From the NCBI GenBank assembly GCA_023159155.1, contig JAJNNX010000049.1, positions 372,001-436,000 on the forward strand: a stretch of 64,000 bases of DNA, read 5' to 3'. The DNA comes from Ustulina deusta (taxonomy: Eukaryota; Ascomycota; Sordariomycetes; Xylariales; Xylariaceae). Made by a program: the position numbers and the translations under genes. Positions 12,340 to 23,800 of the stretch are shown one piece after another (position 1 is the first letter of the stretch; each line of letters begins with the position of its first letter). A model generated the notes under the pieces. It saw only the letters and a list, made by a program, of their open reading frames with translations. It had not been told where the DNA came from and did no database searches.

Positions 12340-13766
12340 AAGCGTCCCATTCTCGTAGCCTGAACAACGATAGAGCCTCCAGAAACGCAGATAGATAAGG
12401 ACACGGCGTTCTGAGAATGGCCAGGATGGGCGAGGGAGGAGAGGCAACACCACATCATCGAGATTAGTTTTGGTCATTAGGGTCACTTGATTTCTTTCTG
12501 TCATGAAATATCTTCCGCCCACTCGGTGGCTCCCCCTTCTCTCGCTTCCTACTCTTTCGTTCTCTCTGTCTCTCTGTCTCTCTCTCTCTGTCTATGTATC
12601 TTTGCGAGAGGCGCGAGGAGAAAGCGTGAGGATATATATGTCTATGAATATGACTCAGCAAACTGATCGGATTATTTTCACACCCTCCCTGCCGCCCCCC
12701 AAAAGAAACAAAAGAACAAAAGGAAAAACAGAATATATAATGAACGAACGAATTAATAAATGAGTGAATAAACCCGTTGGCAAACTTCCTACTCTCCTGC
12801 TTTAATTTTCGATAAGTATGCAGTATTTGAAATAGCGAGGTGGCGGAAACATTATGTACCTAGTGGATTTTAGGTAAGCTACTAGGTAGGTAGGTATTGT
12901 AAGAAGATTCAATTTCAAGTTGAGATATAGATGCACCTAGGTACCTTTGCATAGTAGAGGCGGTATCTAGCAAGCTGCACGTGTATACCCGACTTTACCT
13001 ATTAGGTAAGTGCCTAGTCTAGGTTAGGTAGCAGCCTGGATGTTGAGTTCCCAGGTAACAAGCCAACCATAGGTTAACTCCACCAAAAAATAAAAATAAA
13101 AATAAAAATAAAAATAAAAATAAAAATAAAAATAAAAATAAAAATAAAAATAAAAATAAAAAATAAAAATAAAAGGGAAGAAAAAGAAAGAGAGAATATT
13201 TCGATTTCTTTCATAATATAACTAGTTTGCTATATGTTACAAATGTAAAACCTATCTAGAATAACTAAGTTTGAAGCCTTACCAGGAGGTAGGTAGTCTA
13301 GAGTCAGGCTAAAAGCGGCGTGGGCCACCTTAGTGTAGTAGCACCCCATTTATCTACCTAGACACATGAGTACACCAACCTTCTACATACGAGATACCTC
13401 TTGGTAGGCATCGGCACCTGGCTGGGTATTTTACATTTGCGCCGGAGGATTGATCGCACGACCATCGATCCTCATATTCACGAGCTCGTTTGATATACTA
13501 CAAGCAATTCTTCCCGATCAATCAAGTAAAGAATAAACACATGTCTGGAGGCGATCCTGCCTATCTTTTGGTATAATCCAGCCATCCATCCTCCGTACTC
13601 ACCCCCATCCGTGCAACAGCCACGACGCATACCGCAACTCGCTCAGCAACGCCCCGCCCCTATCTAGAATCTTGCGGCGTTGCCAGTGGTCCTCAGGCAC
13701 TCGCCAGTCCTCTTCTATATATATTGCTTCCTAGGTAGCGCGAGGGGCGCGTATCGGTCTGCCGCC
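12340..13766. other. intergenic region with hexanucleotide repeat
   Basis: This 1.4 kb spacer between two plus-strand genes starts with a CT-rich stretch (12535-12600). CCTA/TAGG tracts lie at 12840-13030 and 13290-13370, and there is a long AAAAAT array. The last 200 nt should contain the NCBP3-like promoter and leader. No gene was recognised. Confidence 0.55.
13085..13174. repeat. (AAAAAT)n microsatellite
   Basis: About 90 nt of near-perfect hexanucleotide AAAAAT repeats, interrupted near the right end by one extra A. A shorter array of the same unit lies at 50874-50900. Confidence 0.95.
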
Positions 13767-15155
13767 ATGGATTCGATGGACCTCGACCACGACATGGACA
13801 TCGACGTCGACCTTGTTGCCGACGAACCCATTGTTCTCGAGCCCGACCCGGTTTGTTCTTGCCGCCTCCGCCTGCCGTCTCTCAACCACGCTGATTATTT
13901 ACCGTAGGGAAATCGCTCCCCCGGCGAGATCGACGATGATGCACACACCCGTTGCCCCTCCAAGGTCTTCATCCAGGGCCTTGATGTGATGAATCCCGAT
14001 GACGTCAAGGCCTACGTTGCGCAGCACTGCTCCGATCGCTCCCTGGACCTCGAACGGATAGAGTGGATAGATGACAACTCTGCCAACCTGCTGTTTGCTT
14101 CCGAGGACATAGCCTCCCAAGCTCTCATTGCTCTCGCCGCTGCCGCCGACCCCATATTAGATGTCTCGCAGCTGCTCCCTGCCAAACCCTTTTCCATGAA
14201 GCCAGAGATCGCTCTCCAAGTACGACCCGCTCTCGAGAGCGACAGGAAACAGGCGGGTGCCGCTTCGCGTAGCCGGTTCTATCTCCTAAACCCAGAATAC
14301 GATCCCGAGGAGCGGCGGCGAAGGAATGAAGCAAGAAAATATCGCGACCGGGATGGCGACAACTTTTCGCGGAGACGTGGACGGCAAGCGCGAGCTGACG
14401 AATCCGATGAACCCTTCGACGTGAATCTCTACGATGACAGTTCCGCCGCCACAGACACCAAGGCGCGCTCCCGGCGCAGGCGCTCGCTCACGCCCGACTA
14501 CGAGAAGGCTGAGCCAAGAACGGATTCGTACCGGTCGTCAAATCATGGTAGGGAACTATTTCCAGGTAGCATAGGCTCTAGGCACGGGACTTCAAGAGAT
14601 CGCTCAGCTTCTCCGGCCCCCGACCGGGATGGCGATCGGAACATGAACGATCTGGCGAGCGATGGGTCGGCCATAGCGCGGGAACGGAATCGTTACAGGG
14701 CGCATGCTATCAAGAGCCACATCTCTCGCCAGAACCGGGCGAAGGAGCTCTTCCCGACCGATGCAACGTCAGAAAGCGGTCGCCTCGGCGATAAGGTCGA
14801 AGATGCGGCTACCCTTCTCTCCAAGGGCATCACACTCCCTCTGATGGACGGCAGTAGCGACACGCCGGCCATCTCTAATCGTAAGTTAGAAGATCGTGTC
14901 ACCATCCCTGGCAAGGGTAAACTAGCCGACAGGATTACCAGCCCAGACTCAACGGGGACCCCGGCTTTTAGTATCCGCGGTGCAGCGAGTCAGAGGAGCT
15001 CTAATACGGGTTTCGCTATAAAGGGGTCCGCCGGAAAGTCAGTTAAGGAGCTTTTCCCCGATAAGTTCGGTAATAACGCAGGCAAGGAATTGTTCGGGGA
15101 CACATCCGGGGGGCGGCCAAGACAGAGGCAGAGAGCAGGTGATCTATTTGATTAA
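13767..15155 (+). CDS. NCBP3-like nuclear cap-binding protein
   Basis: Exons 13767-13850 and 13908-15155, with a 57-nt intron (GTTTGT donor, CTGAT branch, GTAG acceptor). Phase 0 splicing gives 443 residues. After an acidic Met/Asp-rich N-terminus, residues about 44-106 match the NCBP3 domain: KVFIQGLDVMNPDDVKAY, then WIDDNSANLLF at 81-91, the counterpart of the W-[LI]-[DN]-D signature used for cap binding, then SQALIAL. The following basic region (ERRRRNEARKYRDRDG, RRRGRQAR) suits RNA binding. The C-terminal half is disordered and carries repeated R/K-ELF[PG] motifs. Known for the animal orthologue: a nuclear, cap-associated factor linked to mRNA export and processing. The fungal function is inferred. 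The start ATG (GCCGCCATGG) has an excellent context. Confidence 0.85.
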
Positions 15156-16252
15156 TCTTGTCGATAGAGTGCGACACTCGGTCAAGATCCGGGTGGCTGC
15201 GACTATTATAGTGTATACAGACTCGTTAGCCTAGATAGTGACGGCCAGGGTCGGGAGCGGGAGCGGGAAGCAGGCTTCGTGCCAACACAGCTCCCGAGGG
15301 CAGGGCAGGGCTTGGACGACGCGACGGCGCGACGGCGAGGGGTTTACTCCCGACGTCTGAGGCTCCTAGCAGGGGTTTCTTCTCGACGGCGACAATAATG
15401 ACGCGTGCAGTAGTTCATGACACGCTACCGGCCATGGTTTTCTATGGATATCCCAGGTCCCAGGACCAAGCCATGATTTACTCGTCTCCATGATCTCTAC
15501 TTGGCTGGAGAGGGTTAAGGGACGAGGGCATACGTAGGTCTGCAGAGAAAACAAAGACACGCCCGGCATCCAATTCATGTGTTTTCCGGCCGAAATGTGC
15601 CGCGTGATAGGTTGTTCGCACAATCAATACGAAACCCGTGCTCAGCTACACAACCTCATCCAGTATTGCCTGTTGCCCGTCGCCTTTTTGACCTTCATCC
15701 TTGAGGCCTGGCAGCTCCCTCGGGGGTACATAGTCACTTGAAATAGCCCTGGGCGCACTTGGCCTGATCACTCGTACGAATTGGCCAACTCCTGTACCAG
15801 CAGGCGAGAGCAATAACAAAGCCGTATTCGTCGAGGAAGTCAATCCTTACTTAAGTACCTATGACGTGGGTAGTAGATGCCTTTCGGCAGGTGCTAAGGC
15901 AACTTAAGTACCTACCTAGGTACATATCTAGATATACCTACCGAGGTAGGTAGGTCAAGCACCAACATATACGCTTCGGTACATGACAATACATTGTAAT
16001 TCAGATTGCGCGGGCAGCGGCCATTCTCAACACAGAGAAGTGAGCATATTTACCGCTATGTGCTGACGATATTGGCCACCTGCAGTGCCAACTGACCGCA
16101 CCATCTCAACTGCCTCCCTAACCTAGGTACTTGAGGATTTGCATTTGCGCCGGGCACTCTTACTTCCACCAGCATACTCTCGGGCACGAGCCACAAAACA
16201 TATCGACGTTCTCCCGGCCATCGTTACCACATACTTGTCTAGCACTACTTCT

Positions 16253-16285
<33 letters not shown>

Positions 16286-16336
16286 TGAGGCACCGCAGTA
16301 CCCCTATCACACTTTGCGATCCACGCCCCTGTTACC
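15156..16336. other. intergenic region
   Basis: This 1.2 kb region lies between two plus-strand genes. It holds G-rich stretches (15248-15310), a TAGG/CCTA palindromic cluster at 15895-15955 and a TAC/TGC triplet tract at 16252-16287 that falls in the probable leader of the next gene. No gene was recognised. Confidence 0.5.
16252..16287 (+). repeat. CTA/CTG triplet tract in probable 5' leader
   Basis: A run of CTACTACTA followed by seven or more CTG units ends 50 nt before the ATG at 16337. It is probably transcribed as part of the 5' UTR, which is inferred from distance only. Confidence 0.85.
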
Positions 16337-18275
16337 ATGGGCGAGCCACTGAGCTGGCTGAAACTGGGGCCACGCGCCCGGACGCCCACCTCTCCCCTCG
16401 CAGCCAACCCGCTCGAATGTAAGGCATCTCGCGATTCTCAGTCTTGTGATCCGCGACGGCCCGGCTCGTCTCGCATGTCAAGCAGCACCCCGCCAGACAC
16501 CGGGCTTGAGTCCTCGTCTACAGATGAGGGCATTGCCGATCTTCTCGTCCGCGACCAGGACCAGGTTTGGTACAACCCAGTGAGTGAGATACAGAGCCAT
16601 GTCCAGTGGAGCGCTTGATAACTAAGCTCCAGTTCTCAACTAGTCCTTAGATCAAATGGTCGAGGCGCTTCAGGTGCTGCTCATGACCCATGGCGCTCTC
16701 GAACCCATCCCAATCCAGTACAACTCGTACGTGCTACATCTAGTGGAAGGCTTTGCCGTTGCCCAGGAAAACATCCGCAAGGCAGAAGCGGCCTATCGTG
16801 AAGCGAAACAATCGTTGGAGCATAATCTCGAGCAGTTCCGCTTGGTGGCGGACGACTGGCTCGAGCGAGAGTCTCAATATCGTGCCGAGGTGAAGAGACT
16901 TGAAGTCCTCTTAGTAAGCCGTGAGTACCGTAACCCATCGGCTCCAACTGACCGTTGCCGCTGCAGTCTAAATGTTCCCGAAGTGGACTCGAGGCTGTGG
17001 CATTGGCCAGGACAAATAGCATCGTTGATCGCAATGGCTCTGAAGGTGCCAGGTTCCTCTCGCAGCTCAACAAACTTAGAAAGGACCACGCCAATGGTAC
17101 ACTCGAAACAAAAGGCCCGGCTTATTTGCCGCGCCCTTCCTCTAAGGACTAACATGTCTGACATGATTCTCTAGATTCATTATCGCCATCGACTCTGTTC
17201 ATCACGGACCAGGGATGCCGAGCAGAAAGTCAAGAAAACCAGTCCAGAGAGGACAGTGAGGAGGGGATAAGAAGGGGCCTTGAACGAGGTATTCCACTGA
17301 TCCGAGCCCCCCTGTACGTGACTCGAGAACTAAGGATGTGTCTTCCCAGTTCCGACCCCCAAAATTCTAGACAACGACAACGATTTCCGCATGAGCGAAA
17401 AAATTCGTCAGCAGGACGCAGCCACGAAGGCTTCTACCACCTCCCGAGAGGGGTGGGCACACCGGCGCGGCGAAACCTCGCAGCCTGGATTGAACGTCAT
17501 GAAGAGATATCAGGATGGTTTCCGTTACCTCTCTGCGGATACCACAAGTGTCCCAGTAGTGGCAAGCGGGAAACATCAAATTCGCCTGGGGGGACAATCA
17601 CCAACCAAAGCACGTGTGAGAGGCAAAGTATCGATAGGCTTGTCTAGTTCAAAAGGATCCCACCATCGAGAGGATGCTTCAATTATGCCTGCAATTTCAG
17701 CTCCTGATATTTCAACTTACGCCAAAGACTTGGAGCGTGTCAATGAGGCAGCCACAGCCAAAACGGCGTTGCCCCGACACGAGCGAGACCACTCAGGGTT
17801 CTCATTCGAAACTGGGGATGATTTTGACCCATTGGCTGATGATCCTAGAGGAGAAGAAAGTGGGTTTGACTCATCGCATCCGACGCATAAAAGGCTAGCA
17901 AGTGTGGCTACTGAGAGACACCGGCGCTGCTCTGATGATGCCAACGGCTTCACTACCGGCTCCGGTCCGAGCAAGCACCAGAGGCCACCAAGGGAGAATG
18001 GTGGTTCCGCCACCCATTCTTCCTCCAGTGGCCATAATATGGGATTTCCAAGCCCCCCTGCCAAGCCAATACGAGGATGCCGAGATCCGGGTTATAGTAG
18101 GCATACCATGATAGGGGGCTCACCGAGCCAAAGCAGCCACAGCCTTGATTCTCCGCCAGCCGCCTCCGCCACGGAGCAAGAAACCTCGCAGAGGCAACAG
18201 GCCGAGATGGATGCACGAATCGCGGCAACTCTTGCCCTGGCCAACGTTCTTGGGAGCACGAACCAGAAAAAATAA
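16337..18275 (+). CDS. Coiled-coil protein of unknown function, fungal-specific
   Basis: Five exons: 16337-16579, 16644-16913, 16967-17096, 17175-17288, 17350-18275, giving 560 residues. All four introns (64, 53, 78, 61 nt) keep the frame. Junctions read NPSLDQMVEALQ, RLEVLLSKCSRSGLE, then D-SLSPSTLF, and ERVPTPKILDNDNDF. Introns 1-3 have clear branch sites (TAACTAA, CTGAC, CTAAC). The ATG sits in ACCATGG. Residues about 110-195 form a charged helix or coiled coil (ENIRKAEAAYREAKQSLE onward). The rest is Ser/Pro-rich until a conserved-looking helical tail, RQQAEMDARIAATLALANVL. I recall homologues only as hypothetical Pezizomycotina proteins. The last acceptor could instead be 17370, also in frame and seven residues shorter. 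No function is proposed. Confidence 0.75.
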
Positions 18276-19218
18276 TCTCGTTCCGTCTCCTATACTCGAC
18301 TTATTTTAGGATGAGGGATCTAAAACGGTCAAGATCAGGATAAAGGCGAGTTCAGTACCGCTACCACTAGAGTTACATAAGGGTGAGTCAATAAAATCTA
18401 TCCCCGTTATTGGTGAAGCGTTCCATCGACTCGAAAATAACCGAGGTTAGCCAGGGCAGAAAGAAAAACCCCCGGTCACTTTCCAATGTGATCCTATATC
18501 GAAGAGAATAATTGTGGCGTCGGCCGCCAAATATTTCTCGCGTGGTTTGAAGATGCACCCTCTAGGTGGGACACGTCAAAGGCCTTGTTGAGGCAGTTGA
18601 ATAGTCATTCCCCTGGTCATTTCGGGCTCACAGTCAGGCTGGATACTCCTCCCCGTGGGCATGATAAAGTAACACATCCGCATACATATCCTCTAAGAGG
18701 TGAGTATCAATCAAGATTGGGTGGGCGGTTCTTTCAAGCGCTAATAATAAAGCTAGACACGAAGACTGCAGGAGCTGTCGATTTGCTTAGCTGTCTAGCT
18801 TAACAATTTTCATCTCTTTCTCCAAGATACACCAGTTTGGACCTGCTTGTGGATATTGTGACAGTAAAAGCCGGTCAGAAAGCTCGGCAAATAAAGCAAC
18901 ACAGTGGTGCGTTGACAGACAAACGGCAGAGACTACTAACTGTAGTATACAAGAAGAAGGTATCCATCAGATTTCTGGACTGCCTGATGGCGACGGGCCA
19001 GAGTGGTAGTTTCAATACTGCGGGTGCTTGAGCGACGTCGAATCGATGGCGTTCTCCTCAGCCGTGAGCGGATGCTACGCACGCACCTCAGGAGGCCAAT
19101 CAATGACTTGTACCAAATCTTGCTGAAGCACTCTGCATTGGTGGCTAGAATATGCGTCGTCTGTCTCAATTCCGGACACGCTCATGTGCTCATGCGTGGG
19201 CGGTTCGTAGTGTACAGT

Positions 19219-19235
19219 GACAACACAGTGTTGTC
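19219..19235. repeat. perfect inverted repeat, 8-nt arms
   Basis: GACAACAC-A-GTGTTGTC, arms perfectly complementary around one central base. Function unknown. Confidence 0.8.
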
Positions 19236-19449
19236 GCGGTGCTGGCGCCTAGCACGGATCACCAGTGTGTAGATCCTCGATAGCCGACAGTTGAACCAGA
19301 TCGCCGGGCCACAGGGAACCACAATCTGGCTGTGGACGGGTGTGAGAAGCCTTACTGCCGGGTAACTGACGAGACGTTTATTGTCTTTCACTTACCGCTA
19401 CTTCAACTGCCACAACAGGTCTCCGTCATCGCCAGCTCGCTGCGGACTA

Positions 19450-19495
19450 CCGTACACTATTACTGTGGCATATAGGCATGCAGTACAGTGTACGG
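19450..19495. repeat. long hairpin
   Basis: Outer arms CCGTACACT and AGTGTACGG (9 bp) and inner arms TACTG and CAGTA (5 bp) are separated by a 2-versus-1 nt bulge. A loop of about 15 nt closes it, giving a 46-nt potential stem-loop. Whether it is transcribed is unknown. Confidence 0.8.
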
Positions 19496-20807
19496 GCGAT
19501 TATTATTATTATTATTTTATATATTAACGTTATTGTATTTTATGTAATTTTTTTTTTTTTAGGTCGAGACCCCTTAAGCTACCTAGGTAGGTAGGAGTGT
19601 ATTCAGGACATAACCCCAAGCACCCACTACGTAAGTAGATAGCACTCCACCCATCCACTGCCACGGTACGACGCAACGTACTTGCACTGTAACATGCCCT
19701 TAGACATAGCAACGTCCCAACTGTGCGCACGGGCGAGTCATGGTGCAAAACGGTCGTTCGGATGATCCCGTCTCTCGAGCTCTTGTCAGCAGTGAATGGG
19801 CCCTCGTACCTACCCATTGTTCTCGTTTGATCCTTGGTGTACGATAGCCTACTGGACCCTGTCGCACAGCTGCCCCCCTCGCCATCTCTCCAACACCCCC
19901 ACACGCGACATCTCGCAGCACAGTACGCTCGGTACATGGTACAGTACACCATTGCTCCCTGTCCTTCGTATACCGGGCAGGGGGTCGGGGGGAGAACCGA
20001 CGGACGCAAATCTCGTGGCGGATCTTGCATAGGAAGTAGTGTAGTGTCCTCCTGTATGTACTAAGCATGATTCAGGACTCGACGACAAGCCTTTGACGGC
20101 ACGTCTTGGTTTGATTGCCTCGCTGCATGTACAAGCACGACGCGTAAGTATGCATGCGCTTCCATGTCTCCTCGGCCTCGACACTCGCGGACCACGATCG
20201 CAACGATGATGACGATGACGACAACGATGAGCTGGAGCCTGCACATACACAGGTCCTGGACTGTCGCACACTACACGCACCGTCCTCTGTGTGCTGATGG
20301 AGGGTTGGACAGCAGCGTAGTAGTGCAGGTTTGAGGTCGGCGACCATATTTGAACAACAACGCTATTGATTCGCGCCAACCAGGGGACACCCCGGTCGAG
20401 CCGGGGGCGCTTCCACCAGATCGGCAGCGCTAGGGCTCAACGACTCAAGGATGCTTGGCCCTGTTCAACGATGTCGGCCAACAGGATTGTGATCCGCGCC
20501 GCACTTGCCGTGTGCAACGGTATTCCTTGCGCGAGTCATCCCAGTCTGTCGGGACGCTACCCAAGCGAGCGAAGTCGAGTGTACTTGCCCCCAGCCTCTC
20601 CATTCCTCTCCATCCGCCGATACACGTATGTAGATGGATATGTACTATGTACACTGCCCAGCATTCATGCCCGCCAGCGCAATCAGACCCGATAAACACA
20701 CACCCCTATCTACGCCTGAGTACTTGGGATAGGTATACGAACATCCCCGCAGGTACCACTTAGTAAGTATTCCTTCCATCCGCACGCAAGAATGTCCTTT
20801 CTACAGC

Positions 20808-20836
20808 GTTGTTGTTGTTGTTGTTGTTGTTGTTGT
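20808..20836. repeat. (GTT)n microsatellite
   Basis: Nine or more GTT units in the gene-poor spacer; no coding frame is credible here. Confidence 0.9.
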
Positions 20837-23800
20837 CTTGCTCTCTGACGTGTTACAACGTCCCCCCGCTCCACCCCTTGTTCTAGTGAGTCCCCATTCA
20901 CGGGTGCAGGTAGGTACGTACTATATACTAGTATATCTTCGGTTGAACATAGGTTTACATGGCAGGCCCTGGTTTAATACTGAACTTGTGCCTTTCCTGG
21001 CTTATCACCGCACATGGACAAGATGAGAGAGCCGCTCCTGTGTCATGTTCAATGCGTGCGCTGCTCATCGACCGTGCCTACTGTCAGCGCCCTGGCTCAA
21101 GCTGTGTATGATGATGTCTGGTACGCTTCGCAATCTCCTTCTTTCAGTTGAACCAAAACATCAGCCATGCGCCATGCCGCACTTGGAGGCGTTATTGGAG
21201 GGCGCTATTTTAGTCTTTTTCTGGGTGTGGAAATAAACATCATGTCGCCTCGCCGCCGTTGAACTGGAAGCGCGGTTGGGTCATAACGGCGCCTAATAAG
21301 GACTGCCAATGCTGATGACCCACGAGCTTCTTCAGGTGCTGCAGTGTGCACGGCGGGCACGGCGCCTGTGTGCGTTGCGTTTCGATTGAACAAGGACCTT
21401 CTCCGGCCGGAAAGACAGAGAGGTCCAGTAGACTTCTACGTTGTCGATGAGATGAGCATGAGAAATGACTACCGATATGCTCACTCTCATCCCATCTTGT
21501 GCTCGCCTTCCCACCCTTCGTCCCCCCCCCCTTCACCCCGGCTTCCACGGAGCTGTGCCCGAGGACCTTTGCGGGTCTTTTGCCAAGCCCGTGGCAATCA
21601 GCGAGGATCACCCGTCAAGCTAGCAGTTCAGCTGCCTTCTTGAAGGAAAATGGGCTCTGATCGACCTGGACCATGCCGTGTTTCGACAAGGGGTATGTCT
21701 CGGGGCGGCTTCGAGTCGACAGTTACAGCGCCTTCTTCTCGAGGGGGCGAGCCATTCACCGTACTTACATGCGAGCCCGGGGCAATAGCGGGCATAGTAT
21801 TGAGGGCAGCTCCATTTCCGCTTCACCGTAAGGGCCAATCATGGTGAATGCCTAATGGTCATTCCGATGGTTCTTTTGATACTTCAGCTGTCAGGGCAAC
21901 CTCTCTCCGGATGAAGAGCACTACCTCGTGGGTAGGCTAGCCACGAATGGTAAATGAAGAAGCACACGTTGCCCATTTCGGCTTACCCGTCGATCATAGC
22001 CGGCTCTATTAGGCCGCGTTTCGTGTCGATTTGCCACACCATCCGTCAATGCCTCGACGTAAGCGGTAACACTCTCGACGTAGCGCCGAATCTCCTCCCA
22101 TGAGGATCGCTAGCGCTGTCTCTGGCGTACCGAACCAGTCAAGCTTCTGCCACGGCCCACGGCACTAGAGATCCGTGGGTCACGCTGAGATCCGAACCGT
22201 TTTCTCTCATCCTTACCGTACTTATATGTATTTGATCTATACTAGTTATAACATATTCGTCTTCCTTGAGGGACTTTGCGTAAACCGTAGTGTACAGTAT
22301 TACCATAACCTGTCTAGATAACAGCCCGACCCCGACGGTACCTTGACGTAGGCAAACTATGCTAGAACAGATGTAAGTAAATAGAACATGGGCCCAAAAT
22401 TGCATCCGCTCTCTCATCCTGTGTCACGCTAATTGTATGCAACTTGAAGACACTTGAACCCTCCCCCCCCCCCCCCCCTCTCAGAAAAAATTTCTTACCT
22501 TAGGACGACGAGAGATAAATGCTCTACCGTAGTACTGCATTCCTTATCGTGAAAGGCTGGGGGGCAAGGATAGCCAGCTCTGATGATCGACTACGACGAA
22601 CCCAGCTCCATGGATGGATGGACGGATAGATAGCTGGTCGGGTGCCGCAGAAGCAAGACTCGATCGATAGAGTCGGACAGATACAGTATCAACGCATGCC
22701 CCGTCCTGTCCAAACCACGCGCACAGCGGGCTACACTGTAACCATCTGCGCGGTACTGCCAGGACAGAACATTCTGTCGCCATATTCCCTGCCGTTGATC
22801 ACTTTTCAATTTCCACCTTCGGTGGTTCTTTCCAAGGAACCAATATCCAGACTTCTGCCGGGACTGACCCGCCAGATCGACGACCCCTGAGTTGCGCAAG
22901 GATTCCTCGGGGACCCATTTATATATCCTTACACTCCATGACAATAATGATGAATCGTCGAAAAGCCTAGATTGGACTAGGAGGCTACCCTAATTAAACA
23001 ATTCGGCCTTATTATTGCAACTATACACCTACCGTACATACTTAGTATACACAAACGACCGCCTACCTATCGTGGTGGATGGGGACTAACTACGCAAGAT
23101 GAGGAAAAATCCCGGGAGGGAGTGTAAGCGGTGGGTGCGCATGGTATTTAATCAAAAAAAGAGCATTGGCGTTTTCATGCCACCGCAACCACGGGATTCC
23201 GCTGTAACGCTATCTATGTGGCTCGGTGCAGTTACTAGTAGTAGTCAACCCTTGCTGACCCCGTTCGATATCAACAAATAAATCTCCGGGGAGGCTGTGC
23301 CGCGTCCAACATGCAAGATCATCTACACTATACAGGAATTTATCATCACCGTCACCAATGCCTTTCCTTTCTTTCCCGGTACCTGGCAGCTCTTGTAATG
23401 TATGTAAACATTTATGTACGTATCTTTTTTTTTTTTTTTTTCTGCTACGCCGTCTTGTTGGTGTATGCTAGATTAAGTTCATTATTACTAATAAGAAAAC
23501 CAAGAACGGTCTGAGGCCTCACGATTGATGGTACGATATGTATGCAATATGTGTGTAGGTAGAGAGAGGTGCTATGTATACAGACTTCGCTCTGCGGTCA
23601 GGGCAAGGCCAATGGCAACTCGTAAAAGGCGAACTGGAAAACAGCATGGGCGGCACATGCATGTGCCAGCTGAGGTCTGGAACTTTATAGATATCGTATT
23701 TTATCCACCTATCTATTCCCCCTATTATCTATCTGCATGTGTGTGTGTGTGTGTTTGTTTTGTACTATATCTATCTATTACTTGGCATCTGGCGTTTGCC

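Noticed and set aside
19530..20379. Overlapping frames of 166 and 176 residues
   Set aside because: Several frames on both strands overlap the same bases with no recognisable protein; treated as chance.
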